Source of the DNA: Ananas comosus
Lineage: Eukaryota; Streptophyta; Magnoliopsida; Poales; Bromeliaceae
Length of the DNA stretch: 64,000 nucleotides
NCBI RefSeq assembly: GCF_001540865.1
Contig: NC_033629.1
Location: 5,836,864 to 5,900,863 of the forward strand
Reading direction: 5' to 3'
Below are positions 12,076 through 24,857 of the stretch, one piece after another. The notes under the pieces are model-generated. The model saw nothing but the letters and a program-made list of their open reading frames with translations. It was not told the DNA's origin and made no database searches. How positions within the stretch are numbered: position 1 is the stretch's first letter; every line of letters begins with the position of its first letter. A program made the position numbers and the translations under genes.

Positions 12076-13743
12076 CTAAAATTTACAAGTTTTTCCAATA
12101 AAAAGTCCTTTTTTTAAAACTCTTTTCAAGCTCAGCCTGGCATTGCAAAACCGGTTACTTCAAGTAACGGGCAAACTTTCCGAGTTCACAACTAAAGAGA
12201 AAAAAACTAACACTCTTTTTCTATACAGCAATAGATGAAATTGCACGATATAGAAGAGGTCAGGAAATCTATTTATTTTCACAATGCACAAACTCTATTC
12301 CTGCTTCAAGCTTGCTTAATTTGAATTGGAGTCTATTATCCTGACAAAAGATACCTACTAGTCTACTAGCAGTAGCAAGTTCCAAGACTACTACAATGTT
12401 CACAAAATGAGTATTCAGGACCTAACCGGCCATATAATAGGGAATAGTACAGGGACTATTCTTACATTTTACCCACTATTTTATATATACTGGGGGAGAA
12501 TCAGTGGTAGGCTCCTCCATTTGCTCATTGCCTAACTTTTACTCTGAAACGCTTTTTTAATTAGATTCGACATGTTGTACTGTGACCCACTTGTATATAT
12601 ATATATATATATATTATTTTTTTTTTATTAAATCATATCCATGGGATACACGCACCCTTCTCTACTCTAAAAGGGAGGATATGTGCGTATGGGGACAGTT
12701 CACGTGCCCATAGTAGACCTTTTGTTGGATTCAAACCCACGAGTCCACCGTATGCTTTTGGATTTCATACAAATGGACCCCACTTGACAAGGAAAGCTAC
12801 TTTTGGATAATAAGTTGATTAAAATATTTAATTTCGTGCGATTGTATACTTGGCTATCGAGGAAGAAAAATAATAATAATAATAAAAAATATAAATATTG
12901 TGTAAACTTTAGGCTACATTTTGATTCGGGCATAAATAAAATTTTTTTATTTTAAAAATAGCTATAAATTCAAGTATATTCAGGAACTAGATCAATTTTG
13001 CATTTGAATGAAAATTAGGTGCCCCTACGGATAAAGTGTTTGGATGATTAAATTAGAAAAAAAATAATATGAGTTATAATTTTAAATTAAAATTATTTTA
13101 TCTTATTAATTAACACAAAATATTACTTAAAAATAATTTAATAAATTAATAAATTTATTAGCTATAAATATTGTATAAGATTATAAAAATATATTAATTA
13201 ATTAATCGAATATAAAAATAATTTAAGTTTTTAATTAGTTAGTAAATTATTTTAGCTAGATAACTAGTAAAAAAAAATTAATTAGATTAATAGAAATATT
13301 AGTGATTGATCAATATAAATATTAGTTTATGGATAAATACATTAAATTATTAATAATTAATTATAAACAATAAATTAATTAATTATTTGATTATTAAGCA
13401 ATAAATAATAATTTAAATATATTAATTAGATTAATTAATAATTTAATATCATAAATAAAATTAAATTTAGACTTTAATTAATCTTGTTCCCACCTAAGAA
13501 CAAATTTGTTCTAGAAAACGGTGGAACAACAGCTCCAGTCTTATACTAGCTTATTTCAAAAATTCGAGAACTACTATCCTTAGATACCAAATGCAATGTT
13601 TGGGAACAAAGCGGGGAACAAGAGCTTAGTGTATTTTGTTCCCCTCTTGTTCCCGAACCAAACACTACCTTAGTGTATTTTGAAATGAATCACCTGCTAA
13701 AGCTTCTAAAAGCACCTCATATCTATCTCTCTCCATCTCTCAA
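12076..13743. other. AT-rich intergenic DNA; no gene
   Basis: Contains a TA microsatellite (about 12593-12614), very AT-rich sequence at 12820-13480, and a short inverted repeat at 13600-13668 where GTTTGGGAACAAAG pairs imperfectly with TTGTTCCCGAACCAAAC. The latter may be the end of a MITE whose partner was not found. Confidence 0.4.
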
Positions 13744-14709
13744 NNNNNNNNNNNNNNNNNNNNNNNNNNNNNNNNNNNNNNNNNNNNNNNNNNNNNNNNN
13801 NNNNNNNNNNNNNNNNNNNNNNNNNNNNNNNNNNNNNNNNNNNNNNNNNNNNNNNNNNNNNNNNNNNNNNNNNNNNNNNNNNNNNNNNNNNNNNNNNNNN
13901 NNNNNNNNNNNNNNNNNNNNNNNNNNNNNNNNNNNNNNNNNNNNNNNNNNNNNNNNNNNNNNNNNNNNNNNNNNNNNNNNNNNNNNNNNNNNNNNNNNNN
14001 NNNNNNNNNNNNNNNNNNNNNNNNNNNNNNNNNNNNNNNNNNNNNNNNNNNNNNNNNNNNNNNNNNNNNNNNNNNNNNNNNNNNNNNNNNNNNNNNNNNN
14101 NNNNNNNNNNNNNNNNNNNNNNNNNNNNNNNNNNNNNNNNNNNNNNNNNNNNNNNNNNNNNNNNNNNNNNNNNNNNNNNNNNNNNNNNNNNNNNNNNNNN
14201 NNNNNNNNNNNNNNNNNNNNNNNNNNNNNNNNNNNNNNNNNNNNNNNNNNNNNNNNNNNNNNNNNNNNNNNNNNNNNNNNNNNNNNNNNNNNNNNNNNNN
14301 NNNNNNNNNNNNNNNNNNNNNNNNNNNNNNNNNNNNNNNNNNNNNNNNNNNNNNNNNNNNNNNNNNNNNNNNNNNNNNNNNNNNNNNNNNNNNNNNNNNN
14401 NNNNNNNNNNNNNNNNNNNNNNNNNNNNNNNNNNNNNNNNNNNNNNNNNNNNNNNNNNNNNNNNNNNNNNNNNNNNNNNNNNNNNNNNNNNNNNNNNNNN
14501 NNNNNNNNNNNNNNNNNNNNNNNNNNNNNNNNNNNNNNNNNNNNNNNNNNNNNNNNNNNNNNNNNNNNNNNNNNNNNNNNNNNNNNNNNNNNNNNNNNNN
14601 NNNNNNNNNNNNNNNNNNNNNNNNNNNNNNNNNNNNNNNNNNNNNNNNNNNNNNNNNNNNNNNNNNNNNNNNNNNNNNNNNNNNNNNNNNNNNNNNNNNN
14701 NNNNNNNNN
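13744..14709. other. Assembly gap (966 N)
   Basis: Unsequenced. Frames reported across it are artefacts. The right flank is an AT repeat (14710-14727). Confidence 0.99.
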
Positions 14710-14784
14710 ATATATATATATATATATAAGCGTATAGAAATTTCGACAATGACAGACGGAATCCAAAAAGGAATAAAATAATAT

Positions 14785-15165
14785 TTCCTACGAATGGTTA
14801 TGATTAATTTGTTAAAAATATCTCAAATAAAAATTAACGATTATGATCAATCTATTAAATATAAAATAATATTTCCTACGAATGATTATGATTAATTTGT
14901 TAAAAATATGTTAAATAACAACGAACGGTTATGATCAATCTATTAAATTTCTACTACATATAAAAATCTATTCCCTATAAATGGTTATGATCAATTTGTT
15001 AAAAAAATATCTCAAAAAAGAACAATTATAATCAATCTATTAAAAAATAGCATTCGCATCCATTTAGCTATAAATTCAATCCTTTGAATGATTATAATCA
15101 ATTTGTTAAAAAATATCTCAAATTAAAACAAACGGTTATGATCAATTTTTTAAAAAATAACATTT
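14785..15165. repeat. AT-rich tandem repeat, about four units of 85-105 bp
   Basis: Units start near 14785, 14871, 14971 and 15079. Each contains two copies of a shorter word of the form GGTTATGATCAATYTGTTAAA, so every unit is itself an imperfect doublet. Non-coding. Confidence 0.7.
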
Positions 15166-15389
15166 CTATTAATCTGTTTTACATTAAAATAAAAATTTGA
15201 GTTTAAATTATAAATTTAATTTAATTTTTTGATATCAAATTTGAATTAATAATTAATTTTTTTATTACAATGGATCAAAATTAAATTTTAAATTTTAAAT
15301 TAAATATGAATTAAATTTTGATGCTTTTAGTTTAAAACACATATTTAAATTTGATTCATCAAAAATCAAAAAATATATAAAAATGTTCG

Positions 15390-15738
15390 NNNNNNNNNNN
15401 NNNNNNNNNNNNNNNNNNNNNNNNNNNNNNNNNNNNNNNNNNNNNNNNNNNNNNNNNNNNNNNNNNNNNNNNNNNNNNNNNNNNNNNNNNNNNNNNNNNN
15501 NNNNNNNNNNNNNNNNNNNNNNNNNNNNNNNNNNNNNNNNNNNNNNNNNNNNNNNNNNNNNNNNNNNNNNNNNNNNNNNNNNNNNNNNNNNNNNNNNNNN
15601 NNNNNNNNNNNNNNNNNNNNNNNNNNNNNNNNNNNNNNNNNNNNNNNNNNNNNNNNNNNNNNNNNNNNNNNNNNNNNNNNNNNNNNNNNNNNNNNNNNNN
15701 NNNNNNNNNNNNNNNNNNNNNNNNNNNNNNNNNNNNNN
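15390..15738. other. Assembly gap (349 N)
   Basis: Unsequenced. Flanked on the left by AT-rich DNA and on the right by a short palindrome GTGCCTCGAAAGGCAC (15755-15770). Confidence 0.99.
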
Positions 15739-15796
15739 CTCACTCCGATGATACGATAGCCTTCGTGCCTCGAAAGGCACGAAGATCAAGCAAAAG

Positions 15797-16227
15797 CTAC
15801 AACGCTGAAAGCTTAGCAGCTAGCCGAGGTAATTTGAACTAGATCTCATAAACTTCATGGATGATCTTTTATTTAAAATACTAAAATGCTATAGTAAACG
15901 GATCACTTGCTTCCTCGAGTTTTAGTTGCCGACTTTTATTTTTAGAATGTTTTACATTATTATACTGTAATTTTAAACTTTAGTTTCTATAACTAGAACA
16001 AAATATATCATATTTCTTAAAAGATAGTTTTAAAGTGCACTAAACTTATAAAGATATGGCAATTTGCACGTTTGCCGAGTGATGCCGGTAACTTTAAACA
16101 ACTAAAACTCGGGTAAGCTAGTGATCCGTTTATTATAGCTTTTTATTATTTTAAATAAAAGATCCATGAGGTTTATGAGATCTAGTTCAAATTGCCTCGG
16201 CTAGCTGCTAAGCTTTCAGCGTTGTAG
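15797..16227. mobile_element. 431-bp foldback MITE
   Basis: It starts CTACAACGCTGAAAGCTTAG and ends with the inverse CTAAGCTTTCAGCGTTGTAG. The inverted similarity continues inward for about 150 bp (ACTAGATCTCATAAAC on the left, GTTTATGAGATCTAGT on the right). It is non-coding and runs directly into a TA microsatellite. Confidence 0.8.
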
Positions 16228-16275
16228 TATATATATATATATATATAGGTATATATATATATATATATATATATA

Positions 16276-16518
16276 GAGCTACTATACTATCGGAAGCATA
16301 GAGGATCTGGTGCTTTCAACTTTTTGGCGCTTAGATCAGCCTTGTTAATCATTTTTAACCTTTGGATTAATAGTATTACCCTGTGGAGACCACTCAACCA
16401 TAGAAGTACTACTCAACCTGAGGGGGGATAGCAATCATCCCAACCGTACAATTTTTGATCCGAGGGTTAAAAAATCGAAAGCATCAATCCTATATGCTTC
16501 CGATAGCATAGTAGCTCT

Positions 16519-16520
<2 letters not shown>
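16276..16520. mobile_element. MITE 1 of the microsatellite-linked chain
   Basis: Terminal inverted repeats: GAGCTACTATACTATCGGAA on the left, and the inverse ending TTCCGATAGCATAGTAGCTC on the right. It is 245 bp, non-coding, with a TA microsatellite (16227-16275) on one side and CG/CA/TA repeats (16521-16557) on the other. Confidence 0.8.
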
Positions 16521-16551
<31 letters not shown>

Positions 16552-16557
16552 TATATA

Positions 16558-17478
16558 GAGTCCGGCTATTATACTCTTACGAGTACGATCGTCTTTATAC
16601 TTATAAGTTGTTTTCGATGATATAGTTTTCAAATTGATGATCCATACTGTTAAATTTTATCTAAAGTATTTAAAACTTCTAGAAATCAAATTATAGCTTC
16701 CAAATGGACGATCCATACCGTTAAACATTATTTGGAGTATTTAAATCAAATTTCATAATTTTTCGACATCATTTACCTTATGACCAAAAAGTCACAAAAT
16801 TGACCATTTTTAACGGCCGGTATGGAATACTTGCTAGTTTAACAATGTAAAAAAATCAGAATTTGTTGAATTTTTGATAAAAATTCTATTCACTATCTAG
16901 AAAAAGATCAATAACTCCGATTTTAAATTGAAGGATCTGATCATCCATGTTTAGAACAACGTTTGCTTGATGGATTTTATTATGATTTTGAAAAATTACG
17001 AAATTTATTTTCTAGAAGTTTCAAATACTCTATATCATATTTAATGGAATGAATTGTCGATTCAGAAGACAACTTATGAGTATGACATTATTTACCTTGC
17101 GATCAAAAGATCTCAAAATTGACAATTTTTAACGGCTGATATGAGATACTTGCTAGTTTAATAGTGTAAAAGAATCGGAATTGGTTAAATTTTTGATAGA
17201 AAATTATATTTACTATCTAGATAAAAATCAATAACTCCAATTTTAAATTTAAGTACCTGATCATCCATTTTTAGGACGTCGTTCGATTTTGACCATTTAT
17301 TTTATACCCGCCTGATGGACTTTACTATATTTTGAAAAATTACGAAATTTATTTTTTATAAGCTTCAAATACTTTAGATCATATTTAATGGAGTGGATCG
17401 TCGATTCGGAAGCTCCATTATCGAAAACAACTTATACGTACGAAGTGCTCTATACTCATAAGAGTATAGTAGCCCTAC
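16558..17478. mobile_element. MITE 2, long-TIR family (about 920 bp)
   Basis: The left arm (CTATTATACTCTTACGAGTA..., then GTTTTCGATGAT) is mirrored on the right (ATCGAAAACAACTTAT..., CTCATAAGAGTATAGTAG). Internal sub-blocks are also duplicated. No frame of note. It is flanked by CA/TA and TA/GA dinucleotide repeats. Confidence 0.8.
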
Positions 17479-17500
17479 TATATATAGAGAGAGAGAGAGA

Positions 17501-18022
17501 GAGCCCAACTACTCTACTCTTATGAGTACGATCGCCTTCGTACTCATAAGTCGTTTTCAATGATAGAGCTTTGAATCAACGATCCATACTGTTAAATATT
17601 ATTTAGAACATTCAAAACTTTTAAAATCAAATTTTATAAGTTTTTGACATCATTTACCTTACGATCAAAAAGTCTCAAAACTGACAATTTTTAACGGTCG
17701 ATATGAAATACTTGCTAGTTTAACGATGTAAAAGAATCAAAATCGGTTGAACTTTTGATAGAAAATTCTATTCTATCTAGATATAGATCAATAACTCCGA
17801 TTTTAAATTGAAGGATTCAATCATTCATTTTTAGGACGTCATTCGATTTTGACCATTCATTTTATGTCCACTTGATGGACTTTATTATAATTTCCAAAAT
17901 TTACAATATTTATTTTATAGAAGTTTCAAATACTCTAGTTCATATTTAACGGGGTGTATTGTCGATTTGGAAACTCTATCATCAAAAATAACTTATGAAT
18001 AAGAAGTTCTCTATACTCATAA
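17501..18022. mobile_element. MITE 3, long-TIR family (about 520 bp)
   Basis: Same arms as MITE 2: ACTCTACTCTTATGAGTACG and TTTTCAATGATAGAGC on the left, inverse arms at 17970-18022. It lies between a GA repeat and a CT-TA-AG compound repeat. Confidence 0.8.

Positions 18023-18106
<84 letters not shown>
18023..18106. repeat. Self-complementary (CT)n(TA)n(AG)n microsatellite
   Basis: A CT tract, a short TA tract and an AG tract in that order make an almost perfect hairpin between MITE 3 and MITE 4. Confidence 0.9.
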
Positions 18107-18110
<4 letters not shown>

Positions 18111-18335
18111 TGATTATGATGGTTTTAAAAATAGAAAGCACTTGGTTCTTGTAAGTTTTCCACCATTAGATCTATCCCTTTAACAAATTTCTTCCTTTAG
18201 ATTATACTATTCCACCAACCACCAACTCAATCCTTGAAGACCATTATTAACCTAACCCTACAAATCTTCATCCAAAGACTAAAACCTACAAGCACCAATG
18301 GCTTGGTGCTTTTAAAAGCGTATAAGCTCAATTTT
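18106..18335. mobile_element. MITE 4 (about 230 bp)
   Basis: The left arm has AGCACTTGGTTCTTGTAAG and the right arm an inverse version (CTACAAGCACCAATGGCTTG and GTGCTTTTAAAAGC). Non-coding. A TG repeat (about 18338-18357) follows. Confidence 0.65.
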
Positions 18336-18698
18336 ATATGTGTGTGTGTGTGTGTGTATATAGAGTTAGGCTCCTATACTTTCGAAAGTACGAGGCCTCC
18401 ATGCTTATAAATTGTTTTCGATGATAGGACATTCGATTTGGTGATCGGTTTCATTAGATATGATCTATGCTATTGAAACTATCTTGAAACCAAATTTTAT
18501 AATTTTTTGACTTTATTTGCCTAATGAACGGATAGCCTAAAAATGAACAGTTAAAAATAAAAATCTCATAAAAAATGGTGATAAAAAATTCAAATTTCAA
18601 ATTAGAACTATTGATCTTGCTATTGATGTTAATTAAATAGAAGTTTCTATTAAAGTTTCATGTAATCTGAATTGTTCTACACTGTTGAACTTAAAAAC

Positions 18699-21600
18699 TA
18701 TTAGAAAATTTACGTACGGTAAAATCGCAGCGAAAAAAGAAATCAATAAATTTGATTTTTAAAAAAATCTTGTGATCCGATCTCAAGAACCACGCAATTA
18801 GAATCCCTCATGCTCTTTAAGATTAAAGGAGAAAAGCAAGATCCAATCTTTACATTTGCGCGGATAGATCTTCACCGCAATTTGATGGAATTAGGTTCTC
18901 TTGAAGCCGCACACGCATCTGGCCTCTATAGGTATCCACACGAGGTTGGTGATTTGATCGGTCCTCACTGAGGTGCTAGCTCCCTTGCAAAGGACGTCCT
19001 TCTTACTCAAAGATGGAAGAGAGAGAAGAAGAGAGATGACGGCTAGGGTTTTCTAAAAACTTTCATATATTATATAGAGGGATATAATCCTCTTTTTAAT
19101 AATATAATGACTATTAAGGATAAATACAAATCTATATTTAAATTTATCTTTTCCTTAATTGGTTAGATCGATGAAATCCTAATTTGATTCGACTTGAACT
19201 TTATCTTAATTTGATCATATCAAATTAATAATACAATATTTGCATATAAGTCCTCTCATAATTTACTAACTGTTAGTAAGTCCTCTCTTATAACATTTAC
19301 ACTTTAATACCACTAATTTATAACAATTACAAATTAGTTCAATTATCAACATATTGACAATTAGGTCCTCTGGCAATTTAAAAAACGTGATTTAGCTATC
19401 CGATCAGTCACAACCTCTTATGTGTGTAACCTCATAAGTTCTATTATATCTGGTAGTGAGATATATTTTGATCACTATTAAGAATATCACTGAAATTCTT
19501 TTTAGTGGATCGGAACAAATCCAACTAGCCCAATGAGAATTATCAATCAGCTAGATAATTCTCATGAGTCTCACAATCCACCAATGACGCCTAGTAGCAT
19601 GTAGTGGCATTCCAGTAAAAACGAATACTGAACCTCTTGGTGCAGTTATCGTGTGATACAGTCCTTCTATCATGAGTCCCGACTAGACGGAGGTCATAAA
19701 ATAACTCGTTAAACCCCATCATCTGTCATATGCTAAATTTATTCAACTCGAGTTTCTAATATCAGAAAATCTTTTTCAGTATTAACTCTGCCCTGACCAA
19801 GGTCTTCTAAACTCGGTCTCATAAATAACATAGGACTAATGCCCCTTTCTACCAAAGGAGATAGATTTCATTTAAGTGCACACCCTATTTCTACAATGAA
19901 CCTACTGTAGCCAACATGCACCGCAAAAATCCGAATGGCTAGGGACCAAGTGTATGTACAGTCAAACTATAGTAACCTCATTGTGAATAGCTGAGGCACT
20001 GCAGGTTAAAGGACCAGTCACACTATGTAACACACTGGACCTTTGCAAATTGCAAGGTTCAAGTGTTGGAGCAGAGTTCTGAACTTTTTCAGATATTCTG
20101 GAGGGTCACTGACCTTGTTTCGACCTATGGTTCATATCCCGAGAATCGAGGCTTTAGACCTAGCGCCAAAGTCTCCAAAGTGAAGAACTTGGGCTACCCT
20201 CGTATTGCACTCTGCACACTGTGTTACCGGTGACAGGTCGCTGGTTGTACCGGTACAGGATTTGTACCGGTACACTTCAATGATTGTACCGGTATACTTG
20301 TGTTTTCCTGCCAACCCCTAAGTGGTTAAACGTTTTTGTTTCATCGCATCGCATGCATATTCATACTAGATAGAATTTTTGTGAATTTTAGAATACTTAA
20401 AATGCATGTATTATGTATTATGAAAATTCTTCTCTATGTAGTACAGCCTTATGTGGATTGAACATGCATGTGAGTAGTATTCTCTCTCGTGGATTGGGAA
20501 ACTTATTTTATGTGATGAAAATGACTCAAATTATGTATTCATGAACACCAAAATCATGCTTGGACTTGTTGGACAAAAGTGTCATAAAGGGGCACTTGAA
20601 CTAGTAAACTATGAAACTGCAACATAGGGACATAGTGATAGGCCATTGGATATCGACTATATTCCGTATTTTAGACATAATGACATAGTGATAGGCCATC
20701 GACACAGTTGCTATATTTCATGTTTTAGACATGATGACTTGAGACTTGTGACAAACTTATACGTTTACTTGCCTTTGTGCTCATTCGCACATGCTTGTGA
20801 GGGTCGCTCCCTACAAGTCGGCACTCCGGAGATAGCCATCGCGATACATACTTGCCGTGCGGGATTGGGCGCCGAAGTGGATTGCCGTGGGCAAGGCTCA
20901 TTCCTAGAGTGGGGATGTTGACTACCACGGGGCCATTAGGCACGGCACCGGCCAGACAGCCTACGGGTGGGTCTTCAGGCCAGACAGCCTTCGGGTGGGT
21001 CTTACAAGATTTAAACTTTAAATAGTTAACACGCCATGTGGACATTAACTATAATAATAAACAATGACATTTTACTAATACATTGTGGACATTATGTTGG
21101 TTGTATACTTGCAGATATTCATGATAGAATAGCTTTCTTACTTATATGATTTCATGCTAAGTAGAGACATCATGTAGTAGTAAGTTTACGTGTTTATTTA
21201 CATATCGCTTTTACTTATCTGTTTAGCTCTTTTGGGCCTAGTGGTGCCTTTCACTGAAGTCGGTAATTGCCTACTGGGAACTATTATTTAATAATTCTCA
21301 CGCCCCCTGTTTTATGGTTTTATTTCAGAGCCTGCAGCACCGGCGGAGGTACGGGATCGCGGCAAGAGAGTCGCATAGCTAGTTAGCGCGGAGCTTGCTT
21401 TTGCTCCTAGGTGGTCTACTCTCTTTTTGGATTTTGGTGAGAGAGAGTTTTGTTACCATGTATAGAGACCACCATTGTACCTTGTAGCACTTGTACTCGG
21501 ATTTTTGTTGTACTACTTTATGGTTTAATTTAGTGAATTTTAGCTTTTATTGTACTCTCCTGTTGTAGAATCTAGTAGTACTTTGCTCTGATATCGCTAG

Positions 21601-22163
21601 ATCTCTTTATATTATTGTTTTATTATACTGCTTTATCCTAGATGCCTTATATGTTTTAGACATATGGCGGGTCTGGACACGTGCCGGGCGGGCTTCCGCT
21701 GGGCCCCGGGGCGTGACACACTACCGCAACATTGAGTAAGTCACTGACGAGTAAGTAGACATCCAAGTGACTTCTCATGTTGGTCACGCTCGGTACCCTT
21801 ATTCTTTAACAGCCATCTGCATATTCGCTTCAATGTCCCACAATGTCAACTCGAGACTCGTCTACCCAAAAAGGGAAGCGACCTATGCACCAATCTTATC
21901 GAATCAATCACCATCCCCATAATGATCCATCGATCGGGAGCATTTAGGAATTAACCACCAATGATACATGTCTCAAATTCTTAACTCTTAAGAATATATG
22001 TCATCATCTTATTAATTTATTGGACGATTCATGGACACATACACAACATGAATGGAAATAAGATCTCAAATTTATTCATAATATTTTAAAGTCAAATACA
22101 AATTTATGTCCTAAAAAGAATACATTTGTCGGCCTAGTTGGCTTCTATGGCATACATCTAACA
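18699..22163 (-). mobile_element. Copia-type solo LTR (minus strand), itself interrupted
   Basis: On the minus strand it begins TGTTAGATGTATGCCATAGA and ends TTCTAATA, a CA end changed to TA. The 5-bp target duplication AAAAC lies at 18694-18698 and 22164-22168. Net length without the nested element is about 1.77 kb. The start matches my recollection of common plant Copia LTRs, so superfamily is a family-level judgement. No internal coding region or second LTR is present, so it is a solo LTR. Confidence 0.8.
20026..21718 (+). mobile_element. Solo LTR, 1.69 kb, deletion variant (family A)
   Basis: Starts TGTAACACACTGGACC, ends GGGGCGTGACA, and is flanked by the 5-bp duplication CACTA at 20021-20025 and 21719-21723. 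It is collinear with the 2.49-kb copy at 25901-28386 but lacks about 600 bp corresponding to roughly 26300-26960, including the TATA box and candidate splice donor. It keeps GTACCGGTAC palindromes at 20247 and 20264, and the TTCTCAC ... CAG acceptor module near 21296-21329. Confidence 0.88.
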
Positions 22164-22369
22164 AAAACGTGCCACACTGACCGTTAAAATAGTCATTTTT
22201 TAGACCTTTTGATCACTTGGTAAATGATATCGAAATGTTATAAAATTTGGTTTCTAGATAGTTCCAATAGTGAAGATTATACCTATTAAAGCCGATCGTC
22301 GAATCGAATGTTCTATCACCGAAAACAACTTACAAACACGGAAACCTCCTACTTTCGAAAGCAAAGAAG

Positions 22370-22388
22370 ACACACACACACACACACA

Positions 22389-22420
<32 letters not shown>
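22370..22420. repeat. (AC)n(CT)n(TA)n compound microsatellite
   Basis: Three consecutive dinucleotide tracts join MITE 5 to MITE 6. Confidence 0.9.
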
Positions 22421-22421
<1 letters not shown>

Positions 22422-22970
22422 GAGTGAGGCTACTATGCTTCTAGAAGCACGGAGCCTTCCGTGCTTCCAGATCGTTTTCAATGTTGCGACTTTCGAATCG
22501 TCGATCGGTTCCGTTAAACTTGATCTAGAGTATTTGAAGTACTTAGAAAATAAATTTTATGATTTTTCGATATCATTTGCCTAGCGATCGAAGGGACTCA
22601 ACATCAATCATTTTAATGGCCGTAGTGAGCCGTTTGCAAGTTTAACGGTATAGAAATATCCAAATCACGTGAAATTTTGATAGAAAATTTTTTATATTAT
22701 ATAAAACAAGATCAATATCTTTGATCTAAAATTTTAATGTTATATTATCACGTTTTGTAAGATTTTTATTTTCAGCCGTTGATTTTGAACCCCTTAGTTT
22801 ATTAGGCAAATGATATCGAAAAATTGCAAAATTTATTTTTTAGGTACTTCAAATACTCTAGATCAAGTTTAACGGAGCCGATCGACGATTCGAAAGTCGC
22901 AACATCAAAAAAACGACCTGGAAGCAGCGAAAGGCTCGTGCTCCACCAGAAGCAATACCAGCCCACCTCT
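22421..22970. mobile_element. MITE 6, intact long-TIR family member (550 bp)
   Basis: The left arm CTTTCGAATCGTCGATCGG is matched by the right arm CCGATCGACGATTCGAAAG. The inverted similarity covers roughly 150 bp on each side. Serves as the reference for the split copies. Confidence 0.85.
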
Positions 22971-23012
22971 AATAATATATATATATAATATATATATATA
23001 TAGTATATATAG

Positions 23013-23072
<60 letters not shown>
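22971..23072. repeat. (TA)n and (GA)n microsatellites
   Basis: TA-rich tracts followed by a long GA tract between MITE 6 and MITE 7. Confidence 0.9.
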
Positions 23073-23075
<3 letters not shown>

Positions 23076-23184
23076 GAGAATGCTATCAGTAGCAAATGGG
23101 GTCCGTTATCACCCATTTGTTTTCGATGATGGAGCCTCCAAATTGACAATCGGCACTGTTGAACATGATCTATACCACTTGAAG

Positions 23185-24305
23185 TGCATGTTTTGGGGAT
23201 GCCCAAGGATCTATCTAGATTGTATCCAACACCTAGAAGGAGGTGAATAGGTGTAATAGCCAAAAACCACAAATCTCAATGCGATAAAAATAAATGCGAA
23301 AAATACAAATCATACCGAGATTTACGTGGGAAAACTCCAACTTGGAGAAAAACCCACGGGACTAACACGCGAAAAAATAATTCACTAAGAGAAAAGATTA
23401 CAAGGTAATTATCGACTCCACGGACTCAACCTCTCTTAACCTCCTATGAATCTCGCGCAATCCTCCGGGTTGTCCACGCTCTCACATTCGAATCCACGAA
23501 CGCCACGTTCCGAATCCACGAAACGCCTTCACTCCGAATCCACGAAGCTCACGATCCGAATCCACGAAACCCCGTCAATCACGCCGAATCCACGACGCCG
23601 TCATGAAAAACATCATGTATATGGTGATCCTTCGCTTAGAGTATCGATAAAAATCAGGGAAGAAAACTCCAAGCGAAGCGAAGATCAAATCGACATATAG
23701 ATATGAAATTCTAATATCTCGATTTGATCTAAAAGAGGCTAATATGTAGAAAAAAAGGTTTTAGATGAAATCCGAGCCTCTAAGGTTTCTCAAACATGTA
23801 TTTTCGTGATATTTGATGAGTTAGAGAACCCCAATAGCTTATTTATAGACTTTAGAATTAATTAGAGTCGGATTAGAAAGTTTTCACGATTTTACACTGT
23901 GTACCGGTACACTTTAAGCTGTCACCGGTTACACGATGACAGAACGAAAAAACTGATGAAACAGTGAAACCGGTTACATGTTGATGGCTATACCGGTACA
24001 CATTTTGTACCGGTACACTTCTGATGCTGTACCGGTATACTTTGCAAATTTTCACCGTTTCGAGTTTTGCAAAGTTCCGATACACTTTCTAATCCAGTAA
24101 ACTTTGATATTATGATTCTAATGCCTACAACTAAGTATGAATCACCATAACATGAATTAACACTTTACCTGGGCATCGTGATTCACATCGTGAGTTATTT
24201 TTCAATTTCTTCGAAATCTTGAATTCTTCGACCTTCGACGATACGCACCGATTTTTCAAGACTCCGACTCACTTCACGAAACTTGCCAACACACAAGACT
24301 TAACA
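23185..24305 (-). repeat. 3' LTR of the Sirevirus-like element
   Basis: On the minus strand it runs from TGTTAAGTCTTGTGTG to a CATGCA end (TGTAAG in the other LTR). A TATA box, TCTATAAATAAG, lies at 23839-23851 (minus). GTACCGGTAC palindromes lie just upstream of it at 24007 and 23901. Confidence 0.9.
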
Positions 24306-24320
24306 ATCTCCCCCTTTGGC
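24306..24320 (-). promoter_or_regulatory. Polypurine tract of the Sirevirus-like element
   Basis: Minus-strand GCCAAAGGGGGAGAT directly precedes the 3' LTR start TGTTAAG, the expected place for plus-strand priming in an LTR retrotransposon. Confidence 0.85.
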
Positions 24321-24857
24321 AATTTCGTGACAAAGCTCATAACAATTCAAAAATTAAATCTTAAAGAAAAACGAAGTTCAATGTCATCACCAAAACATCG
24401 AACTCCTCGCATGTGATCCAAATACAATATGAAACGCAAAAGTACGTCAAAAAAACTCCTAAAACAGACTCTATGACTTAGACGCAACTAGGAGTCTAGG
24501 AGTCTTGATTTTCTGCAAAACAGAGAGTATCCAAGATAATGTATAACATTAGATTCTTATACCTTCTCCCCCTTTGTTTCACCTCTCACCCTTTGTTTTT
24601 GAAGTTCATTCTCTTCATCCTCTGCTTTGATCAATACCTGTTCTTCTTATGATCTCCCCCATTTTGTCAAAAAATGCCAAAAATAAAGCATATAGAGAAA
24701 GAACACACTAAGAAGCAAAAAAATAGTCAAGTCATAGTTACAGGCCTAAAGCAAAAGTAAACACATGCAAAAGAAAGATAAGTAAGCAAAGCTAAACTAA
24801 AACATCGTCCTAAAAAGCAAACACAGTGAAGTAAAAAGACTAAGCTCGAGGAAGAAA

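Larger units (their letters stand above)
18362..22369. mobile_element. MITE 5, long-TIR family, split by an LTR insertion
   Basis: The left half, 18362-18698, starts GTTAGGCTCCTATACTTTCG; the right half, 22164-22369, ends with the inverse around CTACTTTCGAAAG. When the insertion 18699-22163 and one AAAAC duplication are removed, the two halves line up with the intact relative at 22421-22970. Confidence 0.75.

Noticed and set aside
13673..15789. Long open frames across 13744-14709 and 15390-15738
   Set aside because: They consist almost entirely of N and are artefacts of the gaps.
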